DNA of 64,000 bases from JAJPKK01 sp963702755 (GTDB lineage Bacteria > Pseudomonadota > Alphaproteobacteria > Rhizobiales > Xanthobacteraceae): contig CAVPDZ010000010.1 in the NCBI GenBank assembly GCA_963702755.1, positions 372,001-436,000 of the forward strand, in the 5' to 3' direction. Each line of letters begins with the position of its first letter. Position 1 is the stretch's first letter. The notes beneath the pieces are model-generated. The model was not told where the DNA came from and did no database searches. It saw nothing but the letters and a program-made list of their open reading frames with translations. Made by a program: the position numbers and the translations under genes. This document shows, piece after piece, positions 30,401 through 37,958 of the stretch.

Positions 30401-31405
30401 GCCGCCCATGTCGAAGCCGATCAAACGATCGAAACCGGCCGCGCGTCCGGTTTCGGCCATGCCGACAACTCCGCCTGCGGGTCCCGACAGGATCGCGTCC
30501 TTGCCCTGGAAGAGGTGCGCTGCCGTCAGTCCTCCCGACGACATCATGAACATCAGCCGCATACCCTCCCCGGGCGCCTGCTCCCTCCCCCGCTTGCGGG
30601 GGAGGGTCGGGGAGGGGGCCTGTGTCCCGAGGCCGTGCCGTGGGGCTTCCCCCTCCCGGACCTCCCCCGCAAGCGGGGGAGGGGAAGAGCCGCCGCCGTC
30701 ATTTCCACCAAGCTTCCCGGCCACGAGCGCCACGTATTGGCGCAGGATCGGGGAGAGATAGGCGTCGACCACGGTGGTGTCGCCACGGCCGACAAGTTTG
30801 ATCAGCGGCGAGATTTCGTGGCTGACCGAGACTTGCGGAAAGCCCAGCTTACGGGTGAGCGCAGCGACCTGCTGTTCGTGTGCCGGGTGGTGATAGCTGT
30901 GCATGAAAACGATTGCGACTGCAGCGAAGCCGTCGGCCAGGGCGGCTTCGAGATCGCGCGCGACGGCGGCAAGATCGGGCGCAGCCTCGACAGTGCCGTC
31001 GGCGCGCACGCGCTCGTCGACTTCGACCACGCGCTCATACAGCATGTCGGGCTTGACGATCTGGCGCGCGAAGATTTTCGGCCGCGCCTGATACCCGATC
31101 TTGAGCGCGTCGCGGAATCCCCGGGTAATCAGGAGGAGCGTGCGCGCGCCCTTGCGCTCGAGCAGTGCATTGGTGGCGACGGTCGTGCCCATTTTGACCG
31201 CGCCGATAGTCTCCGGCGGGATCGGCTCGTCAGCTTTGAGTCCAAGAAGATCGCGGATTCCTTGTACCGCGGCGTCCTCGTAGGCCTCGGGGTTTTCCGA
31301 GAGGAGCTTATGGGCTTTGAGCGAGCCGTCAGGACGCCGCGCGACCACGTCGGTGAAGGTGCCGCCGCGATCGATCCAAAAGTCCCATTTTTGGGCCGCT
31401 CCCAT
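27491..31405 (-). CDS. Fused hydantoinase A/B (5-oxoprolinase-like) with two in-frame repeat insertions
   Basis: Cytosolic ATP-dependent hydrolase of the N-methylhydantoinase/5-oxoprolinase family, 1304 residues, intact. The HyuA half (about 1-780) begins AAQKWDFWIDRGGTFTDVVA and has FDMGGTSTDVSHFDGEFE; the HyuB half (about 795-1304) begins EVFNNLFMSIAEQMGVSLQN and has INAPYNGGTHLPD. The fused layout equals that of 5-oxoprolinase, usually about 1200-1290 residues. Two extra Pro/Gly-rich segments (about residues 240-276 and 611-663) are encoded by palindromic repeats. The ATG at 31405 is chosen for the family N-terminus. It follows tctA on the same strand; a hydantoin, oxoproline or related lactam is a reasonable substrate, by inference. 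Confidence 0.93.
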   Translation of the reverse strand: MGAAQKWDFWIDRGGTFTDVVARRPDGSLKAHKLLSENPEAYEDAAVQGIRDLLGLKADEPIPPETIGAVKMGTTVATNALLERKGARTLLLITRGFRDALKIGYQARPKIFARQIVKPDMLYERVVEVDERVRADGTVEAAPDLAAVARDLEAALADGFAAVAIVFMHSYHHPAHEQQVAALTRKLGFPQVSVSHEISPLIKLVGRGDTTVVDAYLSPILRQYVALVAGKLGGNDGGGSSPPPLAGEVREGEAPRHGLGTQAPSPTLPRKRGREQAPGEGMRLMFMMSSGGLTAAHLFQGKDAILSGPAGGVVGMAETGRAAGFDRLIGFDMGGTSTDVSHFDGEFERTFETEVAGTRMRAPMMQIHTVAAGGGSVLHFDGARFRVGPDSAGANPGPKCYRRGGPLAVTDANVMVGKLMPDFFPHIFGPHQDEPLDAVAVKTAFAALAHEVNAALGGARTAEEIADGFIKIAVDNMANAIKKISVERGHDVTRYALQCFGGAGGQHACLVADALAMTKVLIHPFSSLMSAYGMGLADIRATRQQAIEQPFGMKALAALDDAAARLSADAAGEVLGQGVAAHDVVVHVRAHIRYAGTDTALEVAAYTLPASPPPGGGRSAAQRPGGGGSAPANTELQQIAARPQHPTPDRLRRSDPPPPGEGDALLAQLKSGFEAAHKGRFGFIDETKDLVIEAVSVEAVGGGAKFAEPALPLTTASLPAPTQCTRFFSGGQWHDAAVYTRDQLAPGHKVGGPAILIEPHQTIVVEDGWRAEVTAKNHLVLARIVPLTRGHAIGTEADPVMLEVFNNLFMSIAEQMGVSLQNTAYSVNIKERLDFSCAVFAADGSLVANAPHVPVHLGSMDRAVETIIRENTDIHPGDVYAINAPYNGGTHLPDITVCTPVFDDAGRNILFWVASRGHHADIGGISPGSMSPLARTIEEEGVYIDNFKLVDRGRFREAELYALLEGAKYPSRNPLQNVNDLKAQIAANEKGAQELRKMTAQFTLTVVEAYMRHVQDNAAESVRRVIDRLHNSEFASETDQGAMIRVKITVDKDKREATVDFTGTSPQQPSNFNAPEPVTRAAVLYVFRVMVDDEIPLNAGCLRPIHIIIPKRSMLSPEFPAAVVAGNVEVSQAVTDTLFGALGALASAQGTMNNLNFGNSRHQYYETICSGSPAGPDFDGTDAVHTHMTNTRLTDPEVLEFRYPVMLEDFHIRKGSGGRGKWHAGDGIRRTIRFLEPMECTILSGHRRVPPFGLAGGEPGQIGENWIRRRNGRMERLEGADATNVEAGDAVIIQTPTAGGYGKA
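29419..29575. repeat. Compound palindromic repeat inside the hydantoinase gene (HyuA C-terminal part)
   Basis: Outer hairpins CCCTCCCCTGGAGGGGGAGG and CCTCCCCCCTCCAGGGGGAG enclose inner hairpins (GGATCGCCGGAGGCGATCC; GGCCGCTGCGCGGCC) and a less GC-rich centre of about 50 bases. The element is translated in frame as a Pro/Gly-rich insertion between LEVAAYTLPA and DALLAQLKSGFEAAH. Longer than the other copies, but the same outer architecture. Confidence 0.82.
30581..30686. repeat. Compound palindromic repeat inside the hydantoinase gene (HyuA N-terminal part)
   Basis: Outer hairpins CCCTCCCCCGCTTGCGGGGG and CCTCCCCCGCAAGCGGGGGA flank a centre containing GGGGAGGGGGCC and GTGCCGTGGGG. It is the closest relative of the intergenic copy at 33638-33740. 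It is read in frame between VALVAGKLGG and MRLMFMMSSGGLT, which are contiguous or nearly so in homologues as I recall them. Confidence 0.87.
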
Positions 31406-31537
31406 CCACCAATCCTCGCCTCGCCCCGTGCTCGCCGAGGATAAAGCAGAACTCCGTACCACGAAGTCCAATCGCGAATGAGCAGGCACGTTGCTCCTCG
31501 ATGACGGACCTTCAGAACGCGGCGCTTGTCGGAAGGA

Positions 31538-31611
31538 GCGCGGGCGTCCCGCCCGCCTTCGTCTGCTTTCCCGCCTGAAGAAGGAAGGAGCGGGCGGGAC
31601 GCCCGCGGTCC
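31538..31611. repeat. GCGGGCGTCCCGCCCGC / GCGGGCGGGACGCCCGC inverted pair
   Basis: Two short palindromic units (31538-31557 and 31587-31611) are reverse complements of each other around CTTCGTCTGC...GAAGAAGGAAG. They lie between tctA and the hydantoinase gene, 2 bases before the tctA stop. It is a different repeat family from the CCCTCCCCC elements and may form one long hairpin in the operon message. Confidence 0.65.
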
Positions 31612-31612
31612 G

Positions 31613-33151
31613 TTATTGCGTCGGCTCGCCGGCTTCGGCATCGGCGAGCTTCGCGCGCCAATCGCCGCGTTTGCGGATCGCCGATACGAGCGAGAGCGCG
31701 AGCAGCGCGCCGGCGATCGCGACCAAAATCAATGCGATCGGCCGCTCCGGCGAGAAGAAGATCGTCCAATGGCCGTTCGACATGATGAGCGATTGGCGCA
31801 GGCTCAATTCGAACGTCGGGGAGATGACGAGGCCGAGAACCAGGGGCGCGGGGTCAAGACCAAACTTGCGCAGGAAATAGCCAAGCCCGCCCATGATCAG
31901 CATGATCCACACGTCGACGATCGAATTGTTCACCGTGTAGACGCCGATCACGCAGAACATGATCACCAGCGGGTAGAGGTAGCTGTAGGGGATCCGCAGC
32001 ACGTTCACGAAGAGACCGACCAGCGGCAGGTTGAGGAGCAGCAGCAGCACGTTGCCCACATACATCGAGGCGACGAATCCCCAGAATACATTCGGGTGCT
32101 CGTTGACGAGTTGCGGTCCTGGCTGCACGCCGTGCACGATCAGCGCCGCCATCAGGACCGCCGTGACCGGACCGGTGGGCAATCCGAGTGCAAGCATCGG
32201 CACGAAGGCGCCGGTCGAGGCGGCATTGTTGGCGGACTCAGGGCCGGCAACGCCGGCCACCGCACCCTTTCCGAACTCTTCCGGATGCTTGGAAAGACGG
32301 CGCTCGACCGCGTACGACAGAAAGCTCGAAATGATGTGAGCCGAACCCGGCGTCAGCCCGATCAGGAACCCGAGCACGCTGCCGCGGCCGATGGGACCGA
32401 CGGATTGCCGCCACTCTTCCCGGCTCGGTAACAGCTCTCGCAGCTTCGGGGCCATCACTTGGCCGGTTACGTGGGCACTGGGCGTCGACAGAATCTCGCC
32501 GAGCCCGAACAAGCCGACCGCGACCGGCACGATGCCGATGCCGTCACCGAGTTCGGCGATGTCGAAGGAATAGCGGAAGTGACCGGTGAGGTTGTCGATG
32601 CCGATGGTGCCGAGCAGAAGGCCGATCGCGGCCATCAGCAGCGTGCGCGGCAGCGAGGTCGACGACATGTAGGCGAGGAAGATCAGGCCGACGATCAGAA
32701 GTGCCGTGTATTCCGGCGGCCCGAAGCGCAGCGCAAATGCGGCAAGCGGCGGCGCGATCATCGTCAGCATGATGACGCCGAAGGTGCCGGCAATCCACGA
32801 GCCGACCGCCGCGATGCAGAGCGCGGCGCCGGCGCGGCCCTTCTTCGCCATGGCATAGCCATCGATGCAGGTCATCACCGACGATGCCTCGCCGGGAATC
32901 CGCATCAGGATCGAGGTGGTCGAGCCGCCATACTGCGAGCCGTAATAGATGCCGGCGAGCATCACGATCGCCTTCGTCGCGTCGAGGCCGAAGGTCACGG
33001 GCAGCAGAATGCTGATGCCGGAGAGCGGACCGATGCCGGGAAGCACGCCGACCAGGGTGCCGACGACGCAGCCGAGAAATCCGTACCACAACACGTCGGG
33101 CTGGAGCGCGACGGAAAATCCGAGCAACAAGTTGTCGATGGTGGTTCCCAC
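31613..33151 (-). CDS. tctA: Tripartite tricarboxylate transporter large permease (TctA family)
   Basis: Inner-membrane permease of 512 residues with about twelve membrane segments. Family marks are GVLPGIGPLSGISILLPVTF, the highly conserved GIYYGSQYGGSTTSILMRIP, GLTPGSAHIISSFLSYA and GPESANNAASTGAFVPMLAL. The start is GTG at 33151, three bases after the tctB stop, so translation is coupled. The order tctC-tctB-tctA is complete here, making this a full TTT uptake system for a carboxylate-like solute. The adjacent hydantoinase suggests that the solute may feed it. Confidence 0.95.
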   Translation of the reverse strand: MGTTIDNLLLGFSVALQPDVLWYGFLGCVVGTLVGVLPGIGPLSGISILLPVTFGLDATKAIVMLAGIYYGSQYGGSTTSILMRIPGEASSVMTCIDGYAMAKKGRAGAALCIAAVGSWIAGTFGVIMLTMIAPPLAAFALRFGPPEYTALLIVGLIFLAYMSSTSLPRTLLMAAIGLLLGTIGIDNLTGHFRYSFDIAELGDGIGIVPVAVGLFGLGEILSTPSAHVTGQVMAPKLRELLPSREEWRQSVGPIGRGSVLGFLIGLTPGSAHIISSFLSYAVERRLSKHPEEFGKGAVAGVAGPESANNAASTGAFVPMLALGLPTGPVTAVLMAALIVHGVQPGPQLVNEHPNVFWGFVASMYVGNVLLLLLNLPLVGLFVNVLRIPYSYLYPLVIMFCVIGVYTVNNSIVDVWIMLIMGGLGYFLRKFGLDPAPLVLGLVISPTFELSLRQSLIMSNGHWTIFFSPERPIALILVAIAGALLALSLVSAIRKRGDWRAKLADAEAGEPTQ

Positions 33152-33154
33152 CGG

Positions 33155-33598
33155 TCAGAATCCAAGCACGCCCTGCTCAAGCGGCGATTTGAGCGCATAG
33201 GTGAACAGCAGGTAGGTGACCAGGCTGATTCCGACGCTGTAAACGGCGGCCGCGATCAGGTTGCGTCCTTCGAGGGCGATCAGCGCGAACATCATCATCG
33301 ACATCGCGATGATGAAGCCCAGCGTGGTGTAGAGTGCGACCGCAATCGCCGTGATCACGAACACGCGGATCGCGTGCGGCAGGTCGCTCCAGCCGATGTC
33401 GGCGAACGGCGCGCTTGCGGGTGCGCGCATCACAAGCACCGCCCCGAACAGGATCAACAAGCCGCAGACGAGCTTCGGCATCATGCCCGCGCCTGGAAAG
33501 GCGAGGGTGCCGAAGGGCAAGTCACCACTCACCGCGTACACCGCGAGCGCGGTGATGATAGCGGCGCCGCCGGCGACATGATCCGCGCGTAGCGACAT
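33155..33598 (-). CDS. tctB: Tripartite tricarboxylate transporter small permease (TctB family)
   Basis: Inner-membrane protein of 147 residues with four predicted membrane segments: AAIITALAVYAVSG, LVCGLLILFGAVLVM, VFVITAIAVALYTTLGFIIA and YSVGISLVTYLLFTYAL. It contains the FPGAGMMPKLV-type loop characteristic of TctB. The ATG at 33598 is preferred, with a TTG at 33610 as an alternative; GGAGGG lies just upstream of both. The intergenic repeat 33638-33740 separates it from tctC. Confidence 0.9.
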   Translation of the reverse strand: MSLRADHVAGGAAIITALAVYAVSGDLPFGTLAFPGAGMMPKLVCGLLILFGAVLVMRAPASAPFADIGWSDLPHAIRVFVITAIAVALYTTLGFIIAMSMMMFALIALEGRNLIAAAVYSVGISLVTYLLFTYALKSPLEQGVLGF

Positions 33599-33637
33599 GG
33601 ACTTGAGCAACCCTCCCTTATCGTGGCCTTGCTTGTA

Positions 33638-33740
33638 CCCTCCCCCGCGTGCGGGGGAGGGTCAGGGAGGGGGCCCGTCTGCAACTTCGTGCCGTGGAGT
33701 GAGCCCCCTCCCCAACCCTCCCCCGCAAGCGGGGCAGGGG
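33638..33740. repeat. Compound GC-rich palindromic repeat between tctC and tctB
   Basis: Outer hairpins CCCTCCCCCGCGTGCGGGGG and CCTCCCCCGCAAGCGGGGCA enclose GGGAGGGGGCCC...GAGCCCCCTCCCC around a GTGCCGTGGAGTG centre. It has the same order of parts as the copy inside the hydantoinase gene. As an intergenic hairpin it could lower the level of tctB-tctA message relative to tctC or stabilise the upstream transcript. Confidence 0.87.
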
Positions 33741-33743
33741 AAA

Positions 33744-34742
33744 CTATCCCTCCACCCGTCCGATCGTTCGCACCGCGTCTTCGACGCGGTTGGCGTCGGC
33801 GTCCCAGAACATGCGGAATTCCGCCTGATCGAGATAAGCGACGTCCTGGCCGATGTTGTCCATCAGCTCCTTGAATTTCGGTGTGCCGACGGCCTCGCGG
33901 GTAAAGTTGCGGATTTTCGTTACGATCGGCTCAGGCGTTCCCTTCGGAGCAAACAGCCCAACCCAGAGGTAGAACTCGATATTGTAGCCGAGCTCTTTCA
34001 TGGTCGGCACGTCAGGGAGCGCCCGCGAGCGTTCGGCACCAAAAGATGCCAGTGCACGCGCGCGTCCGCCTTTGATCTGGCCGATGCACGCCGCAATCGA
34101 CGACACCAGCGCCTGAGAGTTGTTTCCGATCAGCGCCGTGAGCGCCGGCCCGCCGCCGGTCGTCGGCAGGTGACGCAGCTTGATGCCTGCCGCTTTAATG
34201 TAGAGCGCCATCGGCAAATGCAACGCACCGTATAAACCCGACGAGGAGAAGATGATCTCGTTCGGGCGCTTCTTCGCGTCGTCGGTGAATTCCTTGAGGG
34301 TCTGATAGGGCGTCTGAGAATTGACGATGAGAACGCACGGATCGGCGATGAAGCGTGCGATCGGAATGAAATCAGCACGCGTGAACTTCGGCTGCCGCCC
34401 AAAAAGCTTGTCCACTTCGGCAAAGCCGGAGATCGAGACAATGTGAACCAGCAGCGTGTAGCCGTCCGGTTTGGCATGGGCGGCAACTTGAGCGCCGACC
34501 GCGCCCGCCGCGCCGGCCTTGGTATCGATGACCGCCGGCACCTTGATGATGGGCTCCAGAACCGCGGCGAACGGCCGGGCTACCACGTCGGCGGCGCCAC
34601 CGGGAGGGAATGGATTGATGAACGTAATGGCCCGCGAGGGATAATTCGCATCCTGGGCGAATGCCGCACCTGGAACGAGCGCCGCGGGCACGAGCATCGC
34701 CGCTGTAGCCGCGGAACCCGCGACGAAACTGCGTCTATCCAT
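33744..34742 (-). CDS. tctC: Tripartite tricarboxylate transporter substrate-binding protein (TctC/Bug family)
   Basis: Periplasmic binding protein of 332 residues. The ATG at 34742 follows CGGGAGGTCGAG and opens a Tat-like signal MDRRSFVAGSAATAAMLVPA with AFA-Q cleavage. The mature part has YPSRAITFINPFPPGGAADV, the binding-pocket loop KAGAAGAVGAQVAA and the C-terminal GRVEG end, as in Bug proteins. These bind carboxylates or related anions. It is the first transporter gene in the tctCBA-hydantoinase group; a VOC protein gene lies 106 bases upstream on the same strand. Confidence 0.94.
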   Translation of the reverse strand: MDRRSFVAGSAATAAMLVPAALVPGAAFAQDANYPSRAITFINPFPPGGAADVVARPFAAVLEPIIKVPAVIDTKAGAAGAVGAQVAAHAKPDGYTLLVHIVSISGFAEVDKLFGRQPKFTRADFIPIARFIADPCVLIVNSQTPYQTLKEFTDDAKKRPNEIIFSSSGLYGALHLPMALYIKAAGIKLRHLPTTGGGPALTALIGNNSQALVSSIAACIGQIKGGRARALASFGAERSRALPDVPTMKELGYNIEFYLWVGLFAPKGTPEPIVTKIRNFTREAVGTPKFKELMDNIGQDVAYLDQAEFRMFWDADANRVEDAVRTIGRVEG

Positions 34743-34848
34743 CTCGACCTCCCGGCTGGCGTGGCGCGACACTAGCGGCAGGCGCCAGACGCGGGCAATG
34801 CGAAAGCCGCCCTGATCGGATAGGCGGCGGATCATCGCCGTCAGTGTA

Positions 34849-35304
34849 TTACGATAGTGAGGACGCCATCAGCTCGGGCTCGCGTCCCTGCGCTTCCGCA
34901 GCTTCGAAGTTGAGTTCGATCTTCACCCCGTTGGGGTCGAGCAGGAACAACTGATAGAGGCCTTGGTTGTTGACGCGGCGCTCCTTGAAATCGATGCCCT
35001 TCTTCTTGAGGCTTGCGATCATGTCGAGAAGACCGGTGGCGCGGAACGCCACGTGATCGACGACGCCCGACCCCGTCGTCGCCGTCGACTGCTGGCCGAG
35101 ATACTTCATCCGGTTTTCCGAAACACTCGCGCCGCCCTGGGTGATGTGCAGCACGTCGATATCGCCGATATAGAGCCAGTAGACGGGGAACTTGAAATCC
35201 GGATGTGGTCCAACCCGCATGCCCAACACATCCACGTACCAGTCCTTGGTTTTCTCCAGGTCCTCGGTTTGAATTAGAAAATGTTGAAGGTGATGCAGCG
35301 GCAT
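34849..35304 (-). CDS. VOC superfamily (glyoxalase/dioxygenase-like) protein
   Basis: Protein of 151 residues with one vicinal-oxygen-chelate fold. It begins MPLHHLQHFLIQTEDLEKTK and WYVDVLGMRVGPHP, has a second betaalphabeta unit from DHVAFRATGLLDMI and ends LFLLDPNGVKIELNFEA. Metal-ligand candidates are His in HLQHF, His in VVDHVAF and Glu in IELNF. The ATG at 35304 follows AGGAGAG. The reaction is not determined. It lies upstream of tctC on the same strand and may be part of the same catabolic operon. Confidence 0.85.
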   Translation of the reverse strand: MPLHHLQHFLIQTEDLEKTKDWYVDVLGMRVGPHPDFKFPVYWLYIGDIDVLHITQGGASVSENRMKYLGQQSTATTGSGVVDHVAFRATGLLDMIASLKKKGIDFKERRVNNQGLYQLFLLDPNGVKIELNFEAAEAQGREPELMASSLS

Positions 35305-35429
35305 CGCGCTCTCCTGTACTGTGGAGCGCGCCGTCAAAGTCGAATTTCATCTTTGGGCGAACGCGCATGTTCCCGTAAACTTCCCTGATTGCCGTCGCCA
35401 AGTCCAGACGGACTGCAGGAAGAGGTGCC

Positions 35430-35732
35430 ATGACCGCTTATTGGATCGCACGTTCGCGCATTAACGACCCCATCGAATACAAAAAATACACGGACCGGAT
35501 ACCGGCCATCATCGCCAAATACGGCGGCCGCGTCCTTGCGCGCGGCGGGCGATTCGAGATCATGGAGGGGCCCGACAAATTTCGTCGGTTCGTCGTCATC
35601 GAATTTCCGACATTCGAGCAGGGCGTGGCCTGCTTTCGTTCGACCGAATACGACGAAGCTGCGGCCTTCCGCCGCAACGGTGCCGGCGAAGTCGAGACCG
35701 TGATGCTTGAGGCGGGCGACGCCACCGTGTGA
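35430..35732 (+). CDS. DUF1330 domain protein
   Basis: Small cytosolic protein of 100 residues: MTAYWIARSRINDPIEYKKY, KYGGRVLARGGRFEIMEG, RFVVIEFPTFEQGVACF and RSTEYDEAAAFRRNGAGEVE. These match the dimeric alpha-beta barrel family DUF1330. The ATG at 35430 has GGAAGAGG upstream. It is divergent from the VOC gene and precedes the ABC transporter binding-protein gene by 131 bases. Function unknown; members often sit beside small-molecule catabolism genes. Confidence 0.9.
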   Translation: MTAYWIARSRINDPIEYKKYTDRIPAIIAKYGGRVLARGGRFEIMEGPDKFRRFVVIEFPTFEQGVACFRSTEYDEAAAFRRNGAGEVETVMLEAGDATV

Positions 35733-35863
35733 CGCCATCGTGTGCCGCGTCGATTTGGCCCGGAGCGTCGACACTGGCGCGGCGCTCCGGATTAGTCCTA
35801 CTATGCCGACAATAATCACAAGCGAACCCCAAGAGGGCGCATCAATTCATCGGAGGGAACGAT

Positions 35864-37129
35864 ATGCGTTTCAAACTTTTCTCAGCCGTCGCGGCCGGCG
35901 CGATCGCCATTTCAGGAGCACTTGCTGTGGTGACGGGCGGCGCAGCGGCGCAGTCCGGTCAACCGATCAAGATCGGTTTCAGCATGGCGTTGACCGGCGG
36001 TCTTGCGCCGAACGGAAAATCGGCGCTGCTCGCCCAGAAGATCTGGGAAGAGGACATCAACGCCAAGGGCGGCCTGCTCGGGCGTCCGGTCAAGCTTGTC
36101 TACTACGACGATCAGAGCAATCCGGCGACGGTTCCCGGCATCTATACGAAGCTCCTCGATATCGACAAAGTCGACCTCGTCGTCGGTCCCTATGCCACGG
36201 CGCAGGTCGCGCCGGCGATGCCGATCATCATGCAGCGCAAGAAGGTCTTCATCGGGCTGTTCGGACTCGCGGTGAATACCGAATTCAAATACCCGAACTA
36301 CTTCGCCATGATCCCGTCCGGGCCAGATCCGAAAGAATTGATCACCAAGGGCTTCTTCGATATTGCGGCGGAACAGAATCCGAAGCCGCAGACCATTGCG
36401 ATCGTCGCCGCGGATCAGGAATTCTCGCGTAACGCGTCCGATGGCGCCCGCGACAACGCCAAGGCGTATAAGTTTAAGATCGTCTACGACAAGACTTATC
36501 CGCCGTCGACTACCGACTACACGCCGATCGTGCGCGCGATCCAGGCGACTAACCCGGACATTCTCGTGATCTGCTCCTACCCGCCGGATTCGGTTGGCAT
36601 GGTGCGTGCCATCAACGAGGTCGGCTTCAAACCGAAGCTGTTGGGCGGCGCCATGGTCGGCCTGCAGGCGACCGCATTCAAAACCCAGTTGGGTCCGCTT
36701 CTCAACGGCATCGTCAATTACGATTTCTGGCTGCCGGTGCCGAAGCTGGAGTTCTCCGGGATCGACGCGTTCCTGAAGACCTATCAGGCCAAGGCTCCGG
36801 CCGAAGGCGTTGACCCGCTTGGCTATTACATGGGGCCGTGGGCCTATGCGCAGCTTCAGGTGTTGGCGCAAGCCGTCGAGGCGACCAAGTCCCTCGATGA
36901 CCAGAAGCTCGCCGACTACATGCGCGCCAACGCGTTCAAAACGATGATCGGCGACGTCAAATTCGGTCCCGACGGAGAATGGGCAAAGTCGCGGATGCTG
37001 CAGATCCAATTCCACAACATCAAGGGCAACGACCTTGAACAGTTCCGCACCATGGGAACGCAAACGGTGGTCACACCGGCCGAGTTCAAGTCCGGCAACG
37101 CGATCTATCCGTACGACAAGGCGAAGTAA
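35864..37129 (+). CDS. ABC transporter periplasmic binding protein, branched-chain amino-acid type (LivJ/K)
   Basis: Periplasmic protein of 421 residues. The signal peptide ends near AQSGQ. The mature part begins IKIGFSMALTGGLAPNGKSA, then NAKGGLLGRPVKLVYYDDQS, the typical opening of the type I periplasmic binding fold, and continues VDLVVGPYATAQVAPAMPI and AKAYKFKIVYDKTYPPSTTDY. GGAGG lies before the ATG. The permease and ATPase genes livHMGF are on the opposite strand directly downstream (convergent), so it is the likely binding partner. The substrate may be an amino acid, amide or aromatic acid; not resolvable by eye. Confidence 0.93.
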   Translation: MRFKLFSAVAAGAIAISGALAVVTGGAAAQSGQPIKIGFSMALTGGLAPNGKSALLAQKIWEEDINAKGGLLGRPVKLVYYDDQSNPATVPGIYTKLLDIDKVDLVVGPYATAQVAPAMPIIMQRKKVFIGLFGLAVNTEFKYPNYFAMIPSGPDPKELITKGFFDIAAEQNPKPQTIAIVAADQEFSRNASDGARDNAKAYKFKIVYDKTYPPSTTDYTPIVRAIQATNPDILVICSYPPDSVGMVRAINEVGFKPKLLGGAMVGLQATAFKTQLGPLLNGIVNYDFWLPVPKLEFSGIDAFLKTYQAKAPAEGVDPLGYYMGPWAYAQLQVLAQAVEATKSLDDQKLADYMRANAFKTMIGDVKFGPDGEWAKSRMLQIQFHNIKGNDLEQFRTMGTQTVVTPAEFKSGNAIYPYDKAK

Positions 37130-37162
37130 GCCGTGCCCACTCGGACAGGATGAACGTGGGCG

Positions 37163-37183
37163 CGCGCGGACTTCGTCCGCGCG
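37163..37183. terminator. Hairpin between convergent transporter genes
   Basis: A perfect hairpin CGCGCGGAC-TTC-GTCCGCGCG lies midway between the convergent binding-protein gene and livF. It lacks a T tract on either side, so it is only a weak terminator candidate; a message-end stabiliser is equally possible. Confidence 0.45.
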
Positions 37184-37225
37184 TTGTCGACCTCGGCGCC
37201 TCGCACCTGAAACGCACTGCGCGGC

Positions 37226-37958
37226 TCACAGGCCCAGATAAAATTTGCGGATCAGGTCGTTGTTGTTGAGTTCGTCGGCGGATTTGCCCTCGAACGCGAT
37301 CTTGCCGTGGACGATGACGTAGCCGCGATCGGCGATGCGGAGCGCCTGGGGAAAATTCTGCTCCGCCATCAGCACGGTCAGCTTGTACTGATCCTTGAGC
37401 TCCCTGATGGCATCGATGGTGCGGGCGACGAGCACCGGGGCAAGCCCGACCGAAGGTTCATCGACGAGGAGGATGCGCGGCGCCAGCATCAGCGCCCGGC
37501 CGAGCGCGAGCATCTGCTGCTCGCCGCCGCTCATCGAGCCGGCAAGCTGGCGCCGGCGCTCGGCGAGGCGCGGAAATGCCGTGAAGCAGAATTCTATGTT
37601 GGTTTTGATCTGGGCCCGCGCCTTGGGGCGGAACGCGCCGAGCAGCAAATTCTCCTCGACGGTGAGCCGGGGAAACAGCCGCCGGCCTTCAGGCACCAAC
37701 GCGATACCGAGATCGACGATGTCTTCGGTCGCGCAACCGACGAGGTCGTGGCGCACGCCTTCGATCTCGGCGACGATCGAGCCGGCTTTCGGCCGCACGA
37801 TGCCCATGATGCTCTTCATGAGCGTGCTCTTGCCGTTGCCGTTGGTGCCCGAGCAGCACCACCGTCTCGCCGCCGCGAATCTCGATCGAGACGTCCTCCA
37901 GCACGCGCACCGCCCCGTAGGAGGCATCGACGCCGGTGATGGTGATGCTATTGGCCAA
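37226..37958 (-). CDS. livF: Branched-chain amino-acid-type ABC transporter ATPase LivF, one frameshift
   Basis: Cytosolic ATPase of about 243 residues. It begins ANSITITGVDASYGAVRVLE from a TTG at 37956-37958 that overlaps the livG stop. The frame breaks exactly in the Walker A region near 37850: removing one G gives VVLLGTNGNGKST. After that come the signature SGGEQQMLALGRAL, Walker B ILLVDEPSVGLAP and the H-loop region VLMAEQNFPQAL, and the end RKFYLGL typical of LivF. The extra base is in a GGG run, so error is likely. Confidence 0.92.
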
